Part shown: in pieces, positions 28,069-38,544 of the stretch | Position numbering within the stretch: position 1 is the first letter of the stretch | Layout: every line of letters begins with the position of its first letter | NCBI RefSeq assembly: GCF_001507855.1 | Contig: NZ_LGEN01000027.1 | Span: forward strand, 1-49,003 | Direction: 5' to 3' | DNA: 49,003 nt | Origin: Halomonas sp. 54_146 | GTDB taxonomy: Bacteria > Pseudomonadota > Gammaproteobacteria > Pseudomonadales > Halomonadaceae | Program-made: the position numbers and the translations under genes | The notes under the pieces: generated by a model | Databases searched by the model: none | Told to the model about the DNA's origin: nothing | Seen by the model: only the letters and a program-made list of their open reading frames with translations

Positions 28069-28989
28069 TTACGAGATAGCGACAGTACTTAACAGCCGCT
28101 TAGGTGCCACTTCCTGAGCACCTTTCACTACGCCAAGGCCGATAAACGTCTCGGCGTAGTAAAGTCTGGCTATTTCGTCTGGGGCTAATGCGCCGGTTTC
28201 GAGCGCAGCAGGCTGGCCATGGGCCAAACGGGCGTGCGCGGTATCGTCTACCGTCAACGACGGCAAATGATCGACCAGCACATCCACCGGCATTAGCTCA
28301 GCTTCCAGTGCCGCTTGGTCGGCCAAGGCTTCCAAGGCGTCTAGCGTCCACATTGCATCGGCTAAAAAAGGCCCTGTTTTGAGCCTTCTTAGTTGACTGA
28401 TGTGTGCCCCACAGCCAAGCGCTTGACCAATATCTTCGGCTAACGTGCGGATGTAAGTGCCTTTGCTGCAGCTTACTTCCAGCTCAAACGCCGTGCCATC
28501 AAACGAAAGTAGGCGCGCATCATACACGCTTACCCGCCGGGCTGCACGCTCTACGTGCTTGCCTTCGCGGGCCAGCTCGTAAAGTTTTTTGCCCTGATGC
28601 TTTAGCGCCGAATACATGGGCGGCACTTGGTCAATCTCACCGCGAAAGCGGGTGAGCACAGCTTCCACGTCATCGACGCTTAGGCTGGGAACCTCATGCT
28701 GCTCAATTATCGTGCCTTCCGCATCGCCGGTATCGGTGATCACCCCCAGCTCTACCCGGGTGCGATACATCTTATCGGCTTCCAGCAAGTGCGATGAAAA
28801 CTTGGTGGCTTCCCCAAGGCAAATCGGCAATAAGCCGGTGGCCATTGGGTCTAGCGTGCCGGTGTGCCCGGCTTTTTGAGCCTGGAACAGCCGCCGCACG
28901 CGCTGCAGCGCGTGGTTGCTGGAAACGCCCTTGGGCTTGTCCAGCAGCAGCACACCATTGACCGGCAAACCGCGACGTTGACGCGCCAC
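28069..28989 (-). CDS. truB: tRNA pseudouridine(55) synthase
   Basis: Forms pseudouridine-55 in the T-loop of all elongator tRNAs. 306 aa: catalytic Asp in GHTGTLDPMATGLLP, Y in the MYSALKHQGKKLYELAREG segment, CSKGTYIRTLAEDIG, and a C-terminal PUA-like domain. GTG start overlapping the rbfA TAG by one base (TAGTG), with GAGAGGA upstream. Confidence 0.97.
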   Translation of the reverse strand: MARQRRGLPVNGVLLLDKPKGVSSNHALQRVRRLFQAQKAGHTGTLDPMATGLLPICLGEATKFSSHLLEADKMYRTRVELGVITDTGDAEGTIIEQHEVPSLSVDDVEAVLTRFRGEIDQVPPMYSALKHQGKKLYELAREGKHVERAARRVSVYDARLLSFDGTAFELEVSCSKGTYIRTLAEDIGQALGCGAHISQLRRLKTGPFLADAMWTLDALEALADQAALEAELMPVDVLVDHLPSLTVDDTAHARLAHGQPAALETGALAPDEIARLYYAETFIGLGVVKGAQEVAPKRLLSTVAIS

Positions 28990-29405
28990 TAGCGAGTTTC
29001 CTCTCTTTGCTCGGCGTCGTTGTCTGGGTCATCGTCTTGATAGCGCGCACGGTCGGTCGTCACCGCTTCATCAATCAGTGAAGAAAGATGCTGGCCGCGC
29101 ACCACGCTTTCATCGAAATGAAAACGCAGTTCCGGTACGTGACGTAGCTTGATGCGCTTAGCAATCTGGCTTCTTAGAAAACCGGCAGCGCGCTTAAGCA
29201 CCTGCAGGTTCTCTTTAATACGCTCGGGCTCTTGCTCACCCAACAAAGTAACGTAGACATCAGAGTAGCCAAGGTCGCGGCTAACGGTAACACCGCTGAC
29301 TGTGACCATGCCTAAACGTGGGTCTTTCACTTCGCGTTGAATAAGCACCGCCAGCTCCTTTTGGAGCTGGTCGGCTACCCGGTCGGTACGCTTAAATTCG
29401 CGCAT
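28989..29405 (-). CDS. rbfA: Ribosome-binding factor A
   Basis: Late 30S assembly and cold-shock factor that binds near the 5' end of 16S rRNA. 138 aa KH-like fold: RVADQLQKELAVLIQREVKDPRLG, VTVSGVTVSRDLGYSDVYVT and the AKRIKLRHVPELRFHFDES segment. The acidic tail (DDDPDNDAEQREE) is longer than in E. coli, in keeping with a halophile. AGGAG precedes the ATG. Confidence 0.97.
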   Translation of the reverse strand: MREFKRTDRVADQLQKELAVLIQREVKDPRLGMVTVSGVTVSRDLGYSDVYVTLLGEQEPERIKENLQVLKRAAGFLRSQIAKRIKLRHVPELRFHFDESVVRGQHLSSLIDEAVTTDRARYQDDDPDNDAEQREETR

Positions 29406-29423
29406 GTTTAGCTCCTCGTAACC

Positions 29424-32006
29424 TTACAGGCTACGCTCGACCTTCACTTGGTCGAAGACTTCGATCTTATCGCCGACTTGGACATCGTTGTAGTTCTTCA
29501 CGCCGATGCCACACTCCATGCCGTTGCGCACTTCCTGCACATCGTCTTTGAAGCGGCGCAGCGATTCGAGTTCGCCTTCGTAGATCACTACGTCATCGCG
29601 CAACACGCGGATCTTCTTATTACGATGCACGCTGCCTTCAATGACCATACAGCCGGCAATCGCACCAATCTTCGGTGCACGGAAGACATCGCGTACTTCA
29701 GCAATACCGACGATTTCTTCTTTCCACTCAGGTGCGAGCATACCGCTCATCGCCTGTTTGACCTCGTCGATCAGCTGGTAAATAACGCTGTAGTAGCGCA
29801 GATCCAGGCCTTCACGTTCGATGATCTCACGGGCAGCGGCGTCAGCACGGACGTTAAAGCCGACCACAATGGCTTCAGATGCTAGCGCCAGGTTGGCATC
29901 GGTACCGGTGATACCGCCGACACCCGAGGAAACCACAGCCACTTCCACTTCACTGGTGGAGAGCTCTTCCAGGGCACCTTTGATCGCTTCCAGCGAGCCT
30001 TGAACGTCGGCTTTGAGGACGATGTTGACCTTGGCCACTTCGTCTTGGCCCATCTGGCTGAACATGTTCTCCAGTTTGGCCTTCTGCTGACGCGCCAGGC
30101 GCACTTCGCGGTATTTACCCTGACGGAAGTTCGCCACTTCACGGGCTTTCTTCTCGTCGGCCACGACCATGAAGTCGTCACCGGCATCCGGCGTACCGCC
30201 CAGGCCTTGAATCTCTACCGGCATGGCCGGGCCAACCGAATCGACTTGCTGGGCAAGTTCGTTGGTCAGCGCACGCACACGACCGTAGTGCAAGCCAGCC
30301 AGGACGATATCGCCCTTTTTCAGCGTACCGTTCTGAACCAGTACGGTAGCGACCGGACCACGACCTTTATCAAGGCGTGACTCAACCACCACACCTTTAC
30401 CCGGCGCGGAAGGCACGGCTTTTAGCTCAAGCACTTCGGAGGCCAGCTGGATCGCTTCCAGCAGCTCTTCCATACCTTCACCGGTCTTAGCGGAAACGTG
30501 CACAAACTGGGTGTCGCCGCCCCACTCTTCAGAGATCACGCCGTGCTGGGAAAGCTCGTTCTTGATCCGGTCAAGGTCGATACCCTGCTTGTCGATCTTG
30601 TTCACCGCCACCACCATGGGCACTTCGGCGGCTCTGGAGTGCTCAATCGCCTCAATGGTTTGCGGCATTACGCCGTCATCCGCTGCAACGACCAGAATCA
30701 CCACGTCGGTTGCCTTGGCACCACGGGCACGCATGGCGGTAAACGCCGCGTGGCCTGGGGTATCCAGGAAGGTTACGCCACCGTGGCTGTCTTCCACGTG
30801 GTAAGCGCCGATGTGCTGGGTAATACCGCCCGCTTCACCGGTGGCCACTTTCGCTTTACGAATGTAATCGAGCAGCGAGGTTTTACCGTGGTCAACGTGC
30901 CCCATCACCGTCACAACAGGTGAACGGGTGATTTCTTCGCCTTCGTAGGAGATGCCTTCGAGCATTTCCGTTTCCAGCGCGTCATCTTTCACCAGCTTCG
31001 GCGTATGGCCCATCTCTTCTACCACGATCGCCGCTGTATCCTGATCGATGGTTTGGTTGATGGTGACCGCTGCGCCCATGTTAAACATGGCCTTGATCAC
31101 TTCGTTGGCTTTGATCGACATTTTGTCGGCCAATTCCGCCACGCTGATCGATTCAGGGATCGATACTTCACGCACGATCGGCTGAGTCGGCTTTTGGAAA
31201 GCGTGCTTGCCGTTGCCGGTCTGGTTGCCACCGCGGCGACCACCACGACGCTGCTCGGCACGTTTTACCTTCTTACCGCCGCCGCCACGCTTGCGCTCTT
31301 CGCGATCACCACGGTCTTCATCGTCGCGCCGACCTTTGGCCTTCGCTGCCGTTTTCTTGGGTGGCGCGGTACGACGGTCAGAGCGGCCTTCTTTCGGCGG
31401 CGCTGGCGGCATATCGTCACCTGACGGTGTGTCGTCAATCTCAAGATTGGGCACGTCGATATCAGTCTTAGCGGGCGCTTTTGCTGCTGACGGTGCTTTC
31501 GGCTTCGCATCAGCTTGCTGCTGACGCGCCGTTGATTCCGCTACCTGGGCAGCCACCTGAGCCGCGCGCGCTTTCTGCGCCGCTGCTTTCTCTTCGGCTT
31601 CCCGCGCAGCATTCACTTTGCGCTCGGCTTCCGCTTCTGCCATGTCGCCTACTAACTGGCGTGGGCCAGTGTAGCTGGGCTCTGCGGCTTTCGGCTTTTC
31701 ATCTTCAGCGCTTTTGACGTAGGTTTTTTTCTTACGTACCTGCACTTCGATGGTTTTGCCGCGCTCGCCGGTATTGATGCGGCTGCGGGTTTTGCGCGTT
31801 AGTGTGATGCGGTTTTTACCCGCCTCTGGGGTATCGCTACCGCCGTGACTTTTCTTCAAAAAGCTCAGCAGTTTCTGCTTATCTTCTTCAGACACGGCAT
31901 CATTTTCAGAAGCGTGTTGCAAACCCGCTTCTTTCATTTGTTCTAATAGGCGAGGCACATCACGGCCCACCTTTCCTGCGAAATCTTTAACTGTCATATC
32001 TGACAT
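29424..32006 (-). CDS. infB: Translation initiation factor IF-2
   Basis: GTPase that brings fMet-tRNA to the 30S subunit; its substrate tRNA is encoded in the same cluster (34436). 860 aa: N-terminal IF2N domain ([20 protein letters not shown]), a long charged Ala/Lys/Glu-rich linker (~70-290), second IF2N ([20 protein letters not shown]), G domain ([21 protein letters not shown]), then the domains binding the ribosome and fMet. The start is set by AGGAGG 6 nt before the ATG at 32006; five upstream in-frame codons belong to the SD region. Follows nusA by 27 bp. Confidence 0.97.
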   Translation of the reverse strand: MSDMTVKDFAGKVGRDVPRLLEQMKEAGLQHASENDAVSEEDKQKLLSFLKKSHGGSDTPEAGKNRITLTRKTRSRINTGERGKTIEVQVRKKKTYVKSAEDEKPKAAEPSYTGPRQLVGDMAEAEAERKVNAAREAEEKAAAQKARAAQVAAQVAESTARQQQADAKPKAPSAAKAPAKTDIDVPNLEIDDTPSGDDMPPAPPKEGRSDRRTAPPKKTAAKAKGRRDDEDRGDREERKRGGGGKKVKRAEQRRGGRRGGNQTGNGKHAFQKPTQPIVREVSIPESISVAELADKMSIKANEVIKAMFNMGAAVTINQTIDQDTAAIVVEEMGHTPKLVKDDALETEMLEGISYEGEEITRSPVVTVMGHVDHGKTSLLDYIRKAKVATGEAGGITQHIGAYHVEDSHGGVTFLDTPGHAAFTAMRARGAKATDVVILVVAADDGVMPQTIEAIEHSRAAEVPMVVAVNKIDKQGIDLDRIKNELSQHGVISEEWGGDTQFVHVSAKTGEGMEELLEAIQLASEVLELKAVPSAPGKGVVVESRLDKGRGPVATVLVQNGTLKKGDIVLAGLHYGRVRALTNELAQQVDSVGPAMPVEIQGLGGTPDAGDDFMVVADEKKAREVANFRQGKYREVRLARQQKAKLENMFSQMGQDEVAKVNIVLKADVQGSLEAIKGALEELSTSEVEVAVVSSGVGGITGTDANLALASEAIVVGFNVRADAAAREIIEREGLDLRYYSVIYQLIDEVKQAMSGMLAPEWKEEIVGIAEVRDVFRAPKIGAIAGCMVIEGSVHRNKKIRVLRDDVVIYEGELESLRRFKDDVQEVRNGMECGIGVKNYNDVQVGDKIEVFDQVKVERSL

Positions 32007-32033
32007 AGTGACCCTCCTCAACCCGTGACCTGT

Positions 32034-33548
32034 TTACTGTGTGTTCGAATCCGATGCGTTATCGTCTTCAAACCAGGGCGCACGGGCAGTCATGATCAGT
32101 GCCGCTGCGCGCGCTTCGTCCAACTCCTCGATATCGACCAGATCGTCGACAGACTGCTCGGCGAGATCTTCCATAGTGACAATGCCGCGGCTGGCCAGTA
32201 TGAAGGCCAGGTGGCGCTCCATGCCATCCATCTCCAGCAAATCAGCGGCTGGCTGGGCACCGTCTAGCGCTTCTTCCGAGGCAATGGCCATCGTCAGCAG
32301 CTCGTCTTTCGCACGTGCACGTAGTGCCTCGACTAAATCTTCATCGAACTCTTCGATTTCGAGCATCTCTTCCAACGGCACGTAAGCGACTTCTTCCAGG
32401 GTTGTGAACCCTTCTTCCACCAACAGGCGCGCGACATCTTCATCCACTTCAAGGTGCTGGATAAAGGTGTCGACTAGGCTATCAACCTCTTGGTCACGCT
32501 TAGACTCTGCTTCCTCTTCGGTCATGACGTTGATACGCCAGCCGGTGAGCTCAGAGGCCAAACGTACATTTTGACCGCTTCGGCCAATGGCCTGGGCAAG
32601 GTTGTCTTGCGCCACGGCCACATCCATCGCGTGGGCATCTTCGTCCACAAGAATAGACCCAACATCGGCCGGTGCCATGGCGTTGATCACCAGCTGGGCA
32701 GGATTGTCGTCCCACAGCACGATATCGACACGTTCGTTTTGCAATTCCGAGGAAACAGCTTGAACGCGCGAACCGCGCATACCCACGCACGCACCGACAG
32801 GATCAATGCGCCGATCGTTGGTTTTTACGGCAATCTTGGCTCGTGAACCAGGATCGCGCGCCGCGCCTTTTATCTCAATCAGCTGTTCAGCAATTTCAGG
32901 CACTTCAATTTTGAACAGTTCAATAATGAACTCAGGGCAGGTGCGGGAAAGCTGAAGCTGGGCACCCCGTGCTTCCGGATCTACTTTTACCAAGAGAGCA
33001 CGCACCCGCTCGTTCATGCGGTAACGCTCACCGTGAATCATTTCATTACGTGGCAAAAACGCTTCGGCATTTTCGCCTAAATCAATGATCAGGCCGTCGC
33101 GGGTGGTCTTTTTAACAATCCCCGCCACCAGCTCACCTTCACGATCAGCATATTGGCGCACCACTTCAGCACGCTCAGCCTCGCGCACTTTCTGCACGAT
33201 GACCTGCTTAGCGGTTTGCGCAGCGATACGGCCAAACGCGGCATTTTCGATGCTTTTTTCAACCACGTCGCCTAACTTAAGCGGCGGGTCGCGCTGTTCA
33301 GCGATGGTTTCTTTAATTTCGTAATCTGGCGTTTCGAATTCGTCGTCTTCCACCACTGTCCACATGCGGAAGGTTTCGTATTCGCCAGTGCGGCGGTCAA
33401 TATGCACGCGCACATTGGCTTCTTCTTTATCAAAACGCTTGCGTGACGCGCTCGCAAGAGCCGCTTCTACCGCGTCGAAGATGACCTCACGTGGGACGCC
33501 CTTCTCATTGGAGATCGCGTCAACGACCATTAAAATTTCTTTACTCAT
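32034..33548 (-). CDS. nusA: Transcription termination/antitermination protein NusA
   Basis: RNA polymerase-binding factor acting in pausing, intrinsic termination and rRNA antitermination. 504 aa: N-terminal RNAP-binding domain ([21 protein letters not shown]), S1 domain ([18 protein letters not shown]), two KH domains ([40 protein letters not shown]), and C-terminal acidic AR1/AR2 repeats as in E. coli. GAGG upstream of the ATG. Standard rimP-nusA-infB order. Confidence 0.98.
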   Translation of the reverse strand: MSKEILMVVDAISNEKGVPREVIFDAVEAALASASRKRFDKEEANVRVHIDRRTGEYETFRMWTVVEDDEFETPDYEIKETIAEQRDPPLKLGDVVEKSIENAAFGRIAAQTAKQVIVQKVREAERAEVVRQYADREGELVAGIVKKTTRDGLIIDLGENAEAFLPRNEMIHGERYRMNERVRALLVKVDPEARGAQLQLSRTCPEFIIELFKIEVPEIAEQLIEIKGAARDPGSRAKIAVKTNDRRIDPVGACVGMRGSRVQAVSSELQNERVDIVLWDDNPAQLVINAMAPADVGSILVDEDAHAMDVAVAQDNLAQAIGRSGQNVRLASELTGWRINVMTEEEAESKRDQEVDSLVDTFIQHLEVDEDVARLLVEEGFTTLEEVAYVPLEEMLEIEEFDEDLVEALRARAKDELLTMAIASEEALDGAQPAADLLEMDGMERHLAFILASRGIVTMEDLAEQSVDDLVDIEELDEARAAALIMTARAPWFEDDNASDSNTQ

Positions 33549-33620
33549 GCGTATGCCTCGCCAGAAAACCTATCCTTATGTGCATCACCCCGGCAGCCTG
33601 CCGGCAGCGCCGCCACTCGG

Positions 33621-34082
33621 TCAATTGTCGAACTGCGGTACAATGTGAGCAGAATCAATACTTTCAATTGGAAAGCAGTACTCTTCGCCATCCAGCTGCA
33701 GCAGTACTTCATCTCCTTCAACACCCACCAGCAGCCCTTGATACTTGCGCCGCCCGTCAAAGGCAGTACGCAGTTTCAGCGCGACGTGATGACCTTGAAA
33801 GCGGGTAAACTGATCCAGGGAATACAAGGGGCGCGCCATGCCCGGCGAGGAGACTTCCAACCGATACTCACCGGCAATGGGGTCTTCAACATCCAAGACA
33901 GCACTGACCTGGCGGCTAATATCTGCGCAATCTTCCACGCTGACACCACTTTCGCGCTCGATATAAATGACCAGCCGCGAATTTTTGCCCTGGGAAAGAT
34001 GGTCGATACCCCACAGTTCAAAGCCCATGGCGGCAACAACAGGTTCAATCAGCGCGTGAAGCGCAGCGTGTTTCGTGGCCAC
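33621..34082 (-). CDS. rimP: Ribosome maturation factor RimP
   Basis: 30S assembly factor. 153 aa: two-domain RimP with PVVAAMGFELWGIDHLSQGKN, the strand RLVIYIERESGVSVEDC, DISRQVSAVLDVEDPI, YRLEVSSPGMARPL and a C-terminal Sm-like domain. Start: AGGAG (34090-34094) is 7 nt from a GTG at 34082, while the TTG at 34088 is almost adjacent to it, so GTG is preferred. First protein gene of the operon after the initiator tRNA. Confidence 0.95.
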   Translation of the reverse strand: MATKHAALHALIEPVVAAMGFELWGIDHLSQGKNSRLVIYIERESGVSVEDCADISRQVSAVLDVEDPIAGEYRLEVSSPGMARPLYSLDQFTRFQGHHVALKLRTAFDGRRKYQGLLVGVEGDEVLLQLDGEEYCFPIESIDSAHIVPQFDN

Positions 34083-34200
34083 AGACAAGCTCCTATAGCC
34101 GTTGCATCAGGCACCTGGCCAGGAGTGATAAGAAAAGCTAGGTGGCTGATTGGCGTTACTCGGAAATGTGTCGCCGGTGATCCGAACGACATCCGCTATT

Positions 34201-34238
34201 TAGATATTCGTACTAACATTAGATATTCGTGCTAACAA
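34201..34238. repeat. 19-bp tandem duplication upstream of rimP
   Basis: TTAGATATTCGTACTAACA (34201-34219) and TTAGATATTCGTGCTAACA (34220-34238), one mismatch. On the minus strand each copy carries a -10-like AATATC. It may overlap the rimP promoter region. Confidence 0.85.
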
Positions 34239-34293
34239 GAGCGGGCACAGAAAAACAACAACCCAACGCTCTTGCTAGCTAAAAGCTGCTAAC

Positions 34294-34323
34294 AAAAAGC
34301 CCCTTCACTGGAAGGGGCTTTTT
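34294..34323. terminator. Symmetrical terminator between tRNA-fMet and rimP
   Basis: AAAAAGCCCCTTC, loop ACTG, GAAGGGGCTTTTT: an 8-bp GC-rich stem flanked by A5 and T5, so it works in both orientations. In the minus direction it would end the tRNA transcript or leave partial read-through into rimP-nusA-infB. In E. coli, metY and this operon are co-transcribed. Confidence 0.9.
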
Positions 34324-34435
34324 GAAAGAATCCTTGAGTACCATCTTAGAGACATGCAGTAGGCTTTGCCTGACAAAAGTTAGTGTTTTCAAACATTGCA
34401 GGAAGAAAACAAAACAGCTACATGCTACTAGGAAA

Positions 34436-34512
<77 letters not shown>

Positions 34513-34541
34513 TCAATCTAGACCGACGATAATAGACACTA

Positions 34542-34657
34542 AAGCTATCCACGTCAAGAACTACTTTCTCTAAGAGTTGCTTACTTCGAGAGCTACTTAC
34601 TTCGAGGACTACTTACTGCGAAGCTATCTAGCGTCAAGAAGCACTTACTTAGAGCTG
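34542..34657. repeat. Nested tandem repeats in the spacer between the two tRNAs
   Basis: Three 16-bp units AGAGTTGCTTACTTCG (34573-34588), AGAGCTACTTACTTCG (34589-34604), AGGACTACTTACTGCG (34605-34620), flanked by two copies of a ~37-bp sequence beginning AAGCTATC (34542-34579 and 34621-34657). The outer copies themselves contain degenerate forms of the inner unit. Confidence 0.85.
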
Positions 34658-34757
34658 TTTTTCGCTTCAGCTGCCAAACTTGGCAATCTGGTAACAAAAA
34701 AACATTCTGGCTGTAACGGAAGAATATTCTGAAGAGCTAGCGAGCTAGCAAAACAGA

Positions 34758-34844
34758 TGGTGCCGAAGGCGGGACTTGAACCCGCACGACCATACGGTCA
34801 CTACCCCCTCAAGATAGCGTGTCTACCAATTCCACCACTTCGGC
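34758..34844 (-). tRNA. tRNA-Leu (GAG)
   Basis: 87 nt with encoded CCA, class II with a long variable arm. Anticodon stem/loop CTATC TTGAGGG GGTAG gives anticodon GAG. 5' GCCGAAG pairs with CTTCGGC. Equivalent to leuU, between secG and metY in E. coli, the same order as here. Confidence 0.97.
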
Positions 34845-34873
34845 ATCAGGGGAGGCTAAAGAAACGTTACTGT

Positions 34874-34926
34874 CTAGACAATTTTTCCTACCTAGACAAC
34901 CTTTCCTATCTAGACAATCTTTCCGT
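34874..34926. repeat. 18-bp tandem repeat between secG and tRNA-Leu
   Basis: CTAGACAATTTTTCCTAC (34874-34891), CTAGACAACCTTTCCTAT (34892-34909), CTAGACAATCTTTCCGT (34910-34926), then a partial CTAAACAG. Confidence 0.88.
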
Positions 34927-34944
34927 CTAAACAGCGAGTTCTAC

Positions 34945-35304
34945 TTACTCGCTGCTTTCCTCTAGCACTGGCGCGGTATTATCCACACCTGCAGGCCTGT
35001 CGTCAAGCGTCGGAATGCCTTGCTGTTGCTCGATTAAGCGCGAGTCAGGAATACCTGCCTCTGGTGCCTGGACGGCCTGAGTAGCAAAGTAAGCCAGCGC
35101 CATTGAAGTAACGAAGAAGCCCGCTGCCAGAATAGCCGTTGTGCGCGACAAAAAATTACCGCTGCCCCGCGAACCAAAGACCGTTTGTGAAGCTCCGCCC
35201 CCGAAAGCGGCACCGGCTTCGGCACCTTTACCCTGCTGAAGCAGAATGAGTACCACCAGGGCGACCGCAATCACCACATGAATCATAAGAATTGCAACTT
35301 GCAT
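34945..35304 (-). CDS. secG: Protein translocase subunit SecG
   Basis: Small inner-membrane partner of SecYE that helps SecA-driven export. 119 aa from ATG 35304 (AGGAT upstream): TM1 (VAILMIHVVIAVALVVLILLQ), the conserved loop QGKGAEAGAAFGGGASQTVFGSRGSGNFLSR, TM2 (ILAAGFFVTSMALAYF) and an acidic tail. The frame is open 13 codons further upstream inside tpiA; the chosen start leaves a 4-bp gap after the tpiA stop, so tpiA-secG are coupled. Confidence 0.96.
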   Translation of the reverse strand: MQVAILMIHVVIAVALVVLILLQQGKGAEAGAAFGGGASQTVFGSRGSGNFLSRTTAILAAGFFVTSMALAYFATQAVQAPEAGIPDSRLIEQQQGIPTLDDRPAGVDNTAPVLEESSE

Positions 35305-35308
35305 GGCG

Positions 35309-36058
35309 TTATCCTGCTGACTGACAAATAGTATAAAAATCATCGATCTTTAGTGAGGCTCCGCCCACTAGACCGCCGTCTATATCCGGCTGAGCAAGCA
35401 GCTCAGCCGCATTACTTGCATTCATACTGCCGCCGTAAAGCAAGCGCAGCTGTTCAGCTAACCCCTTATCAAAGCCCGCCTGGTAGGCACGAATACCTGC
35501 CATGACCTCCTGGGCTTGCTCAGGCGTGGCCGTGCGCCCGGTACCAATCGCCCAAACGGGCTCGTAGGCAATCACTACCTGTTTACGCTGTTCTGGCTCT
35601 AAGCGGGACATTGCGTATCCCACTTGGCGAAGCACCACATCCATCGTGCGGCCTGCATCACGCTCTTCCAGGGATTCTCCCACGCAAAGGATTGGTTTGA
35701 GCTCAACACTCAAGGCGGCCAATAGGCGTGCAAAGATCTGTTCGTCGCTCTCTTTATAGAGCTGACGTCGTTCCGAGTGCCCTACCAGCACATAAGCAAC
35801 CGCAAACTCTTTGAGCATACGGCCACTCACTTCACCAGTATGCGCTCCAGAGTGAATAGGATTCAGCGTTTGCGCGCCCAGTGTCAGCACTGTTCCTTGA
35901 AACGCATGACGCGCCGCGTCCAAATAGGGGAACGGCGGAATGATAACGACATCCACATTCGTTGGCGATACGGCGTTAGCGAACGCCTGGCCAAATTCAT
36001 TGATCAGCGCCAAAGAGCCGTTCATCTTCCAGTTGCCAGCAATTAAAGGCGTACGCAT
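35309..36058 (-). CDS. tpiA: Triosephosphate isomerase
   Basis: Interconverts dihydroxyacetone phosphate and glyceraldehyde-3-phosphate. 249 aa TIM barrel: GNWKMNGS (catalytic Lys), VLVGHSERR (catalytic His) and AYEPVWAIGTGRTATPEQ (catalytic Glu), plus LLYGGSMN. GGAGA before the ATG. Placed between glmM and secG as in Pseudomonas, unlike E. coli. Confidence 0.98.
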   Translation of the reverse strand: MRTPLIAGNWKMNGSLALINEFGQAFANAVSPTNVDVVIIPPFPYLDAARHAFQGTVLTLGAQTLNPIHSGAHTGEVSGRMLKEFAVAYVLVGHSERRQLYKESDEQIFARLLAALSVELKPILCVGESLEERDAGRTMDVVLRQVGYAMSRLEPEQRKQVVIAYEPVWAIGTGRTATPEQAQEVMAGIRAYQAGFDKGLAEQLRLLYGGSMNASNAAELLAQPDIDGGLVGGASLKIDDFYTICQSAG

Positions 36059-36151
36059 CGACTCTCCTCACTCAAGATGGAGCGAAATGGTATAGGAGCG
36101 GCCTTGTCAAGACAACCGCTGTTGCAGCATAGCTAGGGTTCGTTAGGGGCG

Positions 36152-37501
36152 TTAGCTGAGCAAAGCCTGCACCTGGCCGGCTAACGTGCGGGCTAATTGC
36201 TCCACATCCAAATGGGCGCGCCCTTCCACCATGACACGGATCAATGGTTCTGTCCCTGAAGGACGCAGCAACACTCGCCCTTGATCACCCAGCTCATGCT
36301 CCAACGCAGCAACCGCTTGCTGAAGAGGCGCAGACCCCATCACCTCTTTGGCGTTGATGCCGGCGGGCAGGCGAACATTGATCAATGCTTGAGGCACTTT
36401 CTCAAATTCTTTTAGCAAGTCTGGGAGGCTTTTCTGTTCACGCATCATCAGCGCTAACACCTGCAGCGCCGACACAATCCCATCGCCGGTGGTTTGCACA
36501 TGGCCGCACATAATATGCCCCGACGATTCGCCGCCCAATTCCCAGCCATTAGCGGTCATGCGCTCCATTACAAAGCGGTCGCCCACTTTAGCCCGCTCAA
36601 AGGGAATACCCAGCTTATCAAGCGCCATGCCAAGACCGAAATTAGACATCAATGTGCCTACGACGCCACCTTCAAGCAGCCCCCGTTCGTGACGATCGCG
36701 GGCAATCAAATAAAGAATATCATCGCCATCAACTTCACGGCCGTCGCTGTCTACCAGCAGTACACGGTCACCATCGCCGTCAAAGGCAATACCCAGGTCG
36801 GCTTTTTGTTGGATCACTGCAGCGCTAAGCGCGGCGGGATGGGTTGAGCCCACCTCTTGGTTAATGTTCAACCCATCTGGCGTGGTGCCTATTGTCGTGA
36901 CATCTGCCCCCAGTTCACGAAAAACGCTGGGCGCAATATGGTAAGTGGCACCGTTAGCACAATCTAAAACAATGTTAAGGCCGTGCAAGCTGAGTCGATC
37001 AGGCAGCGTCGATTTACAGAACTCGATATAACGGCCAGCGGCGTCATCTATCCGCGTTGCTTTACCCAGCTGGGCAGCGGCTGCCGTCGTCAGCGGCATC
37101 TCAAGCATTGCTTCGATGCGGTCTTCGGTCTCATCGGGTAGCTTTTTGCCTTCAGCGGAAAAAAACTTGATGCCATTATCATCAAACGGATTGTGCGATG
37201 CTGAAATAACAATGCCCGCATCGGCACGAAACGTGCGGGTTAAATAGGCAATGCCTGGCGTGGGCATTGGCCCCAATAGCGAAACATCGACACCTGCCGC
37301 GGAAAGCCCTGCCTCTAAAGCGGACTCAAACATATAGCCAGAAATACGCGTGTCTTTGCCGATCAGCACCCGGGTTCGACCTTTATCCCTACGCAGCACT
37401 TGCCCTGCGGCCCAACCCAGCTTGAGCATGAAGTCTGCAGTAATGGGTGATTCACCCACCGTGCCGCGAATACCATCGGTACCAAAATAGCGCCTTGTCA
37501 T
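36152..37501 (-). CDS. glmM: Phosphoglucosamine mutase
   Basis: Converts glucosamine-6-P to glucosamine-1-P for UDP-GlcNAc, the peptidoglycan and LPS precursor. 449 aa: the phosphoserine S102 in [14 protein letters not shown], the metal loop DGDGDR, the sugar loop GESSGHI and the phosphate-binding [17 protein letters not shown] overlaps the folP stop (ATGA), indicating co-translation. Confidence 0.98.
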   Translation of the reverse strand: MTRRYFGTDGIRGTVGESPITADFMLKLGWAAGQVLRRDKGRTRVLIGKDTRISGYMFESALEAGLSAAGVDVSLLGPMPTPGIAYLTRTFRADAGIVISASHNPFDDNGIKFFSAEGKKLPDETEDRIEAMLEMPLTTAAAAQLGKATRIDDAAGRYIEFCKSTLPDRLSLHGLNIVLDCANGATYHIAPSVFRELGADVTTIGTTPDGLNINQEVGSTHPAALSAAVIQQKADLGIAFDGDGDRVLLVDSDGREVDGDDILYLIARDRHERGLLEGGVVGTLMSNFGLGMALDKLGIPFERAKVGDRFVMERMTANGWELGGESSGHIMCGHVQTTGDGIVSALQVLALMMREQKSLPDLLKEFEKVPQALINVRLPAGINAKEVMGSAPLQQAVAALEHELGDQGRVLLRPSGTEPLIRVMVEGRAHLDVEQLARTLAGQVQALLS

Positions 37502-38412
37502 GCGTCAGACTCCTTGTTAAACAGCGGTTCGCAACCTTCCTGTAATACCGCCCACGCCATATTGACGGCGTCTACTGTTTCACCGACATCATGCACACGT
37601 AGAATATTCGCCCCGCGCTCTACTGCCATGGCAGAGAGCGCCAAACCACCCGAGAGACGCTCTTCTACTGGGCGACCCAACACGTTACCAATCATGCTCT
37701 TGCGCGACATACCCACTAGCACGGGAAGCTCTAGCGATTGCAGCGACTGCATATATTTCAATAAGCGTAGATTGTGTTCTACGGTTTTGCCGAAACCAAA
37801 ACCAGGGTCGACCAACAGCCGATGACGGCGCAGCCCGGAAGCCTCGCATTCAGCGACACGCCGCGCCAAATACTCAACCACCGCTTCTTCAACAGGCTGG
37901 TGATAGTTCGGCGCTTGCTGCATATCCTGAGGCTCACCCTGGCGATGCATCAAGCATACCGGCAGGCCGCTGCTAACGGCCGCGGCAAGAGCACCCTCAC
38001 GCTCCAAGGAACGCACATCGTTAATCATTCCTGCGCCCAGCTCACTCACCTCACGCATGACCGCCGGGCAGCTGGTATCTACTGACACCAGCGCATCCAG
38101 CTCGCGCACTAAGGCTTCTACAACCGGAGCCACACGGTCTAGCTCTTGCTGCGGGCTAACAGTCAAAGCACCGGGGCGGGTGGACTCCCCACCCACATCA
38201 ATCATGGCTGCGCCTTCTGCCAGCATGCGCTCGGCATGTCGCAAGGCATCATCTAACGCCACATGCTGGCCGCCGTCAGAAAAGGAGTCCGGCGTCACAT
38301 TTAAAATACCCATTACGCGGGGAAACGATAGATCCAGCAGATGACGCCCACAGCGTAGCTGGAAAGCGTTGTCAGCGGTGTGCGTCGAAGAAGTGTCCAG
38401 AATTGGTTTCAT
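37498..38412 (-). CDS. folP: Dihydropteroate synthase
   Basis: Joins the FolK product to p-aminobenzoate to make dihydropteroate; the target of sulfonamides. 304 aa TIM barrel: [51 protein letters not shown] and [17 protein letters not shown] start 4 codons upstream (38424) is possible; neither has a good SD. Follows ftsH as in E. coli, but a terminator lies between. Confidence 0.97.
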   Translation of the reverse strand: MKPILDTSSTHTADNAFQLRCGRHLLDLSFPRVMGILNVTPDSFSDGGQHVALDDALRHAERMLAEGAAMIDVGGESTRPGALTVSPQQELDRVAPVVEALVRELDALVSVDTSCPAVMREVSELGAGMINDVRSLEREGALAAAVSSGLPVCLMHRQGEPQDMQQAPNYHQPVEEAVVEYLARRVAECEASGLRRHRLLVDPGFGFGKTVEHNLRLLKYMQSLQSLELPVLVGMSRKSMIGNVLGRPVEERLSGGLALSAMAVERGANILRVHDVGETVDAVNMAWAVLQEGCEPLFNKESDA

Positions 38413-38446
38413 GCTGCCGCCCAATCAAGAAAAGAAACATTGCTGT

Positions 38447-38495
38447 GTTATGCCCATAGCATAACAAAAAAGGCGCCCCATGATGGGACACCTTT
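38447..38495 (-). terminator. Terminator after ftsH, followed by a second hairpin
   Basis: Minus strand: AAGGTGTCCCAT/ATGGGGCGCCTT stem (38470-38494, two G.U pairs) then TTTTTT. Right after it is a second 7-bp hairpin GTTATGC/GCATAAC (38447-38465). It separates ftsH from folP-glmM, which therefore may need their own promoter. Confidence 0.85.
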
Positions 38496-38544
38496 GGCTC
38501 AAAACGCTGGTGTAACTATCTCAACTATTATCTTAGCAAGATGA

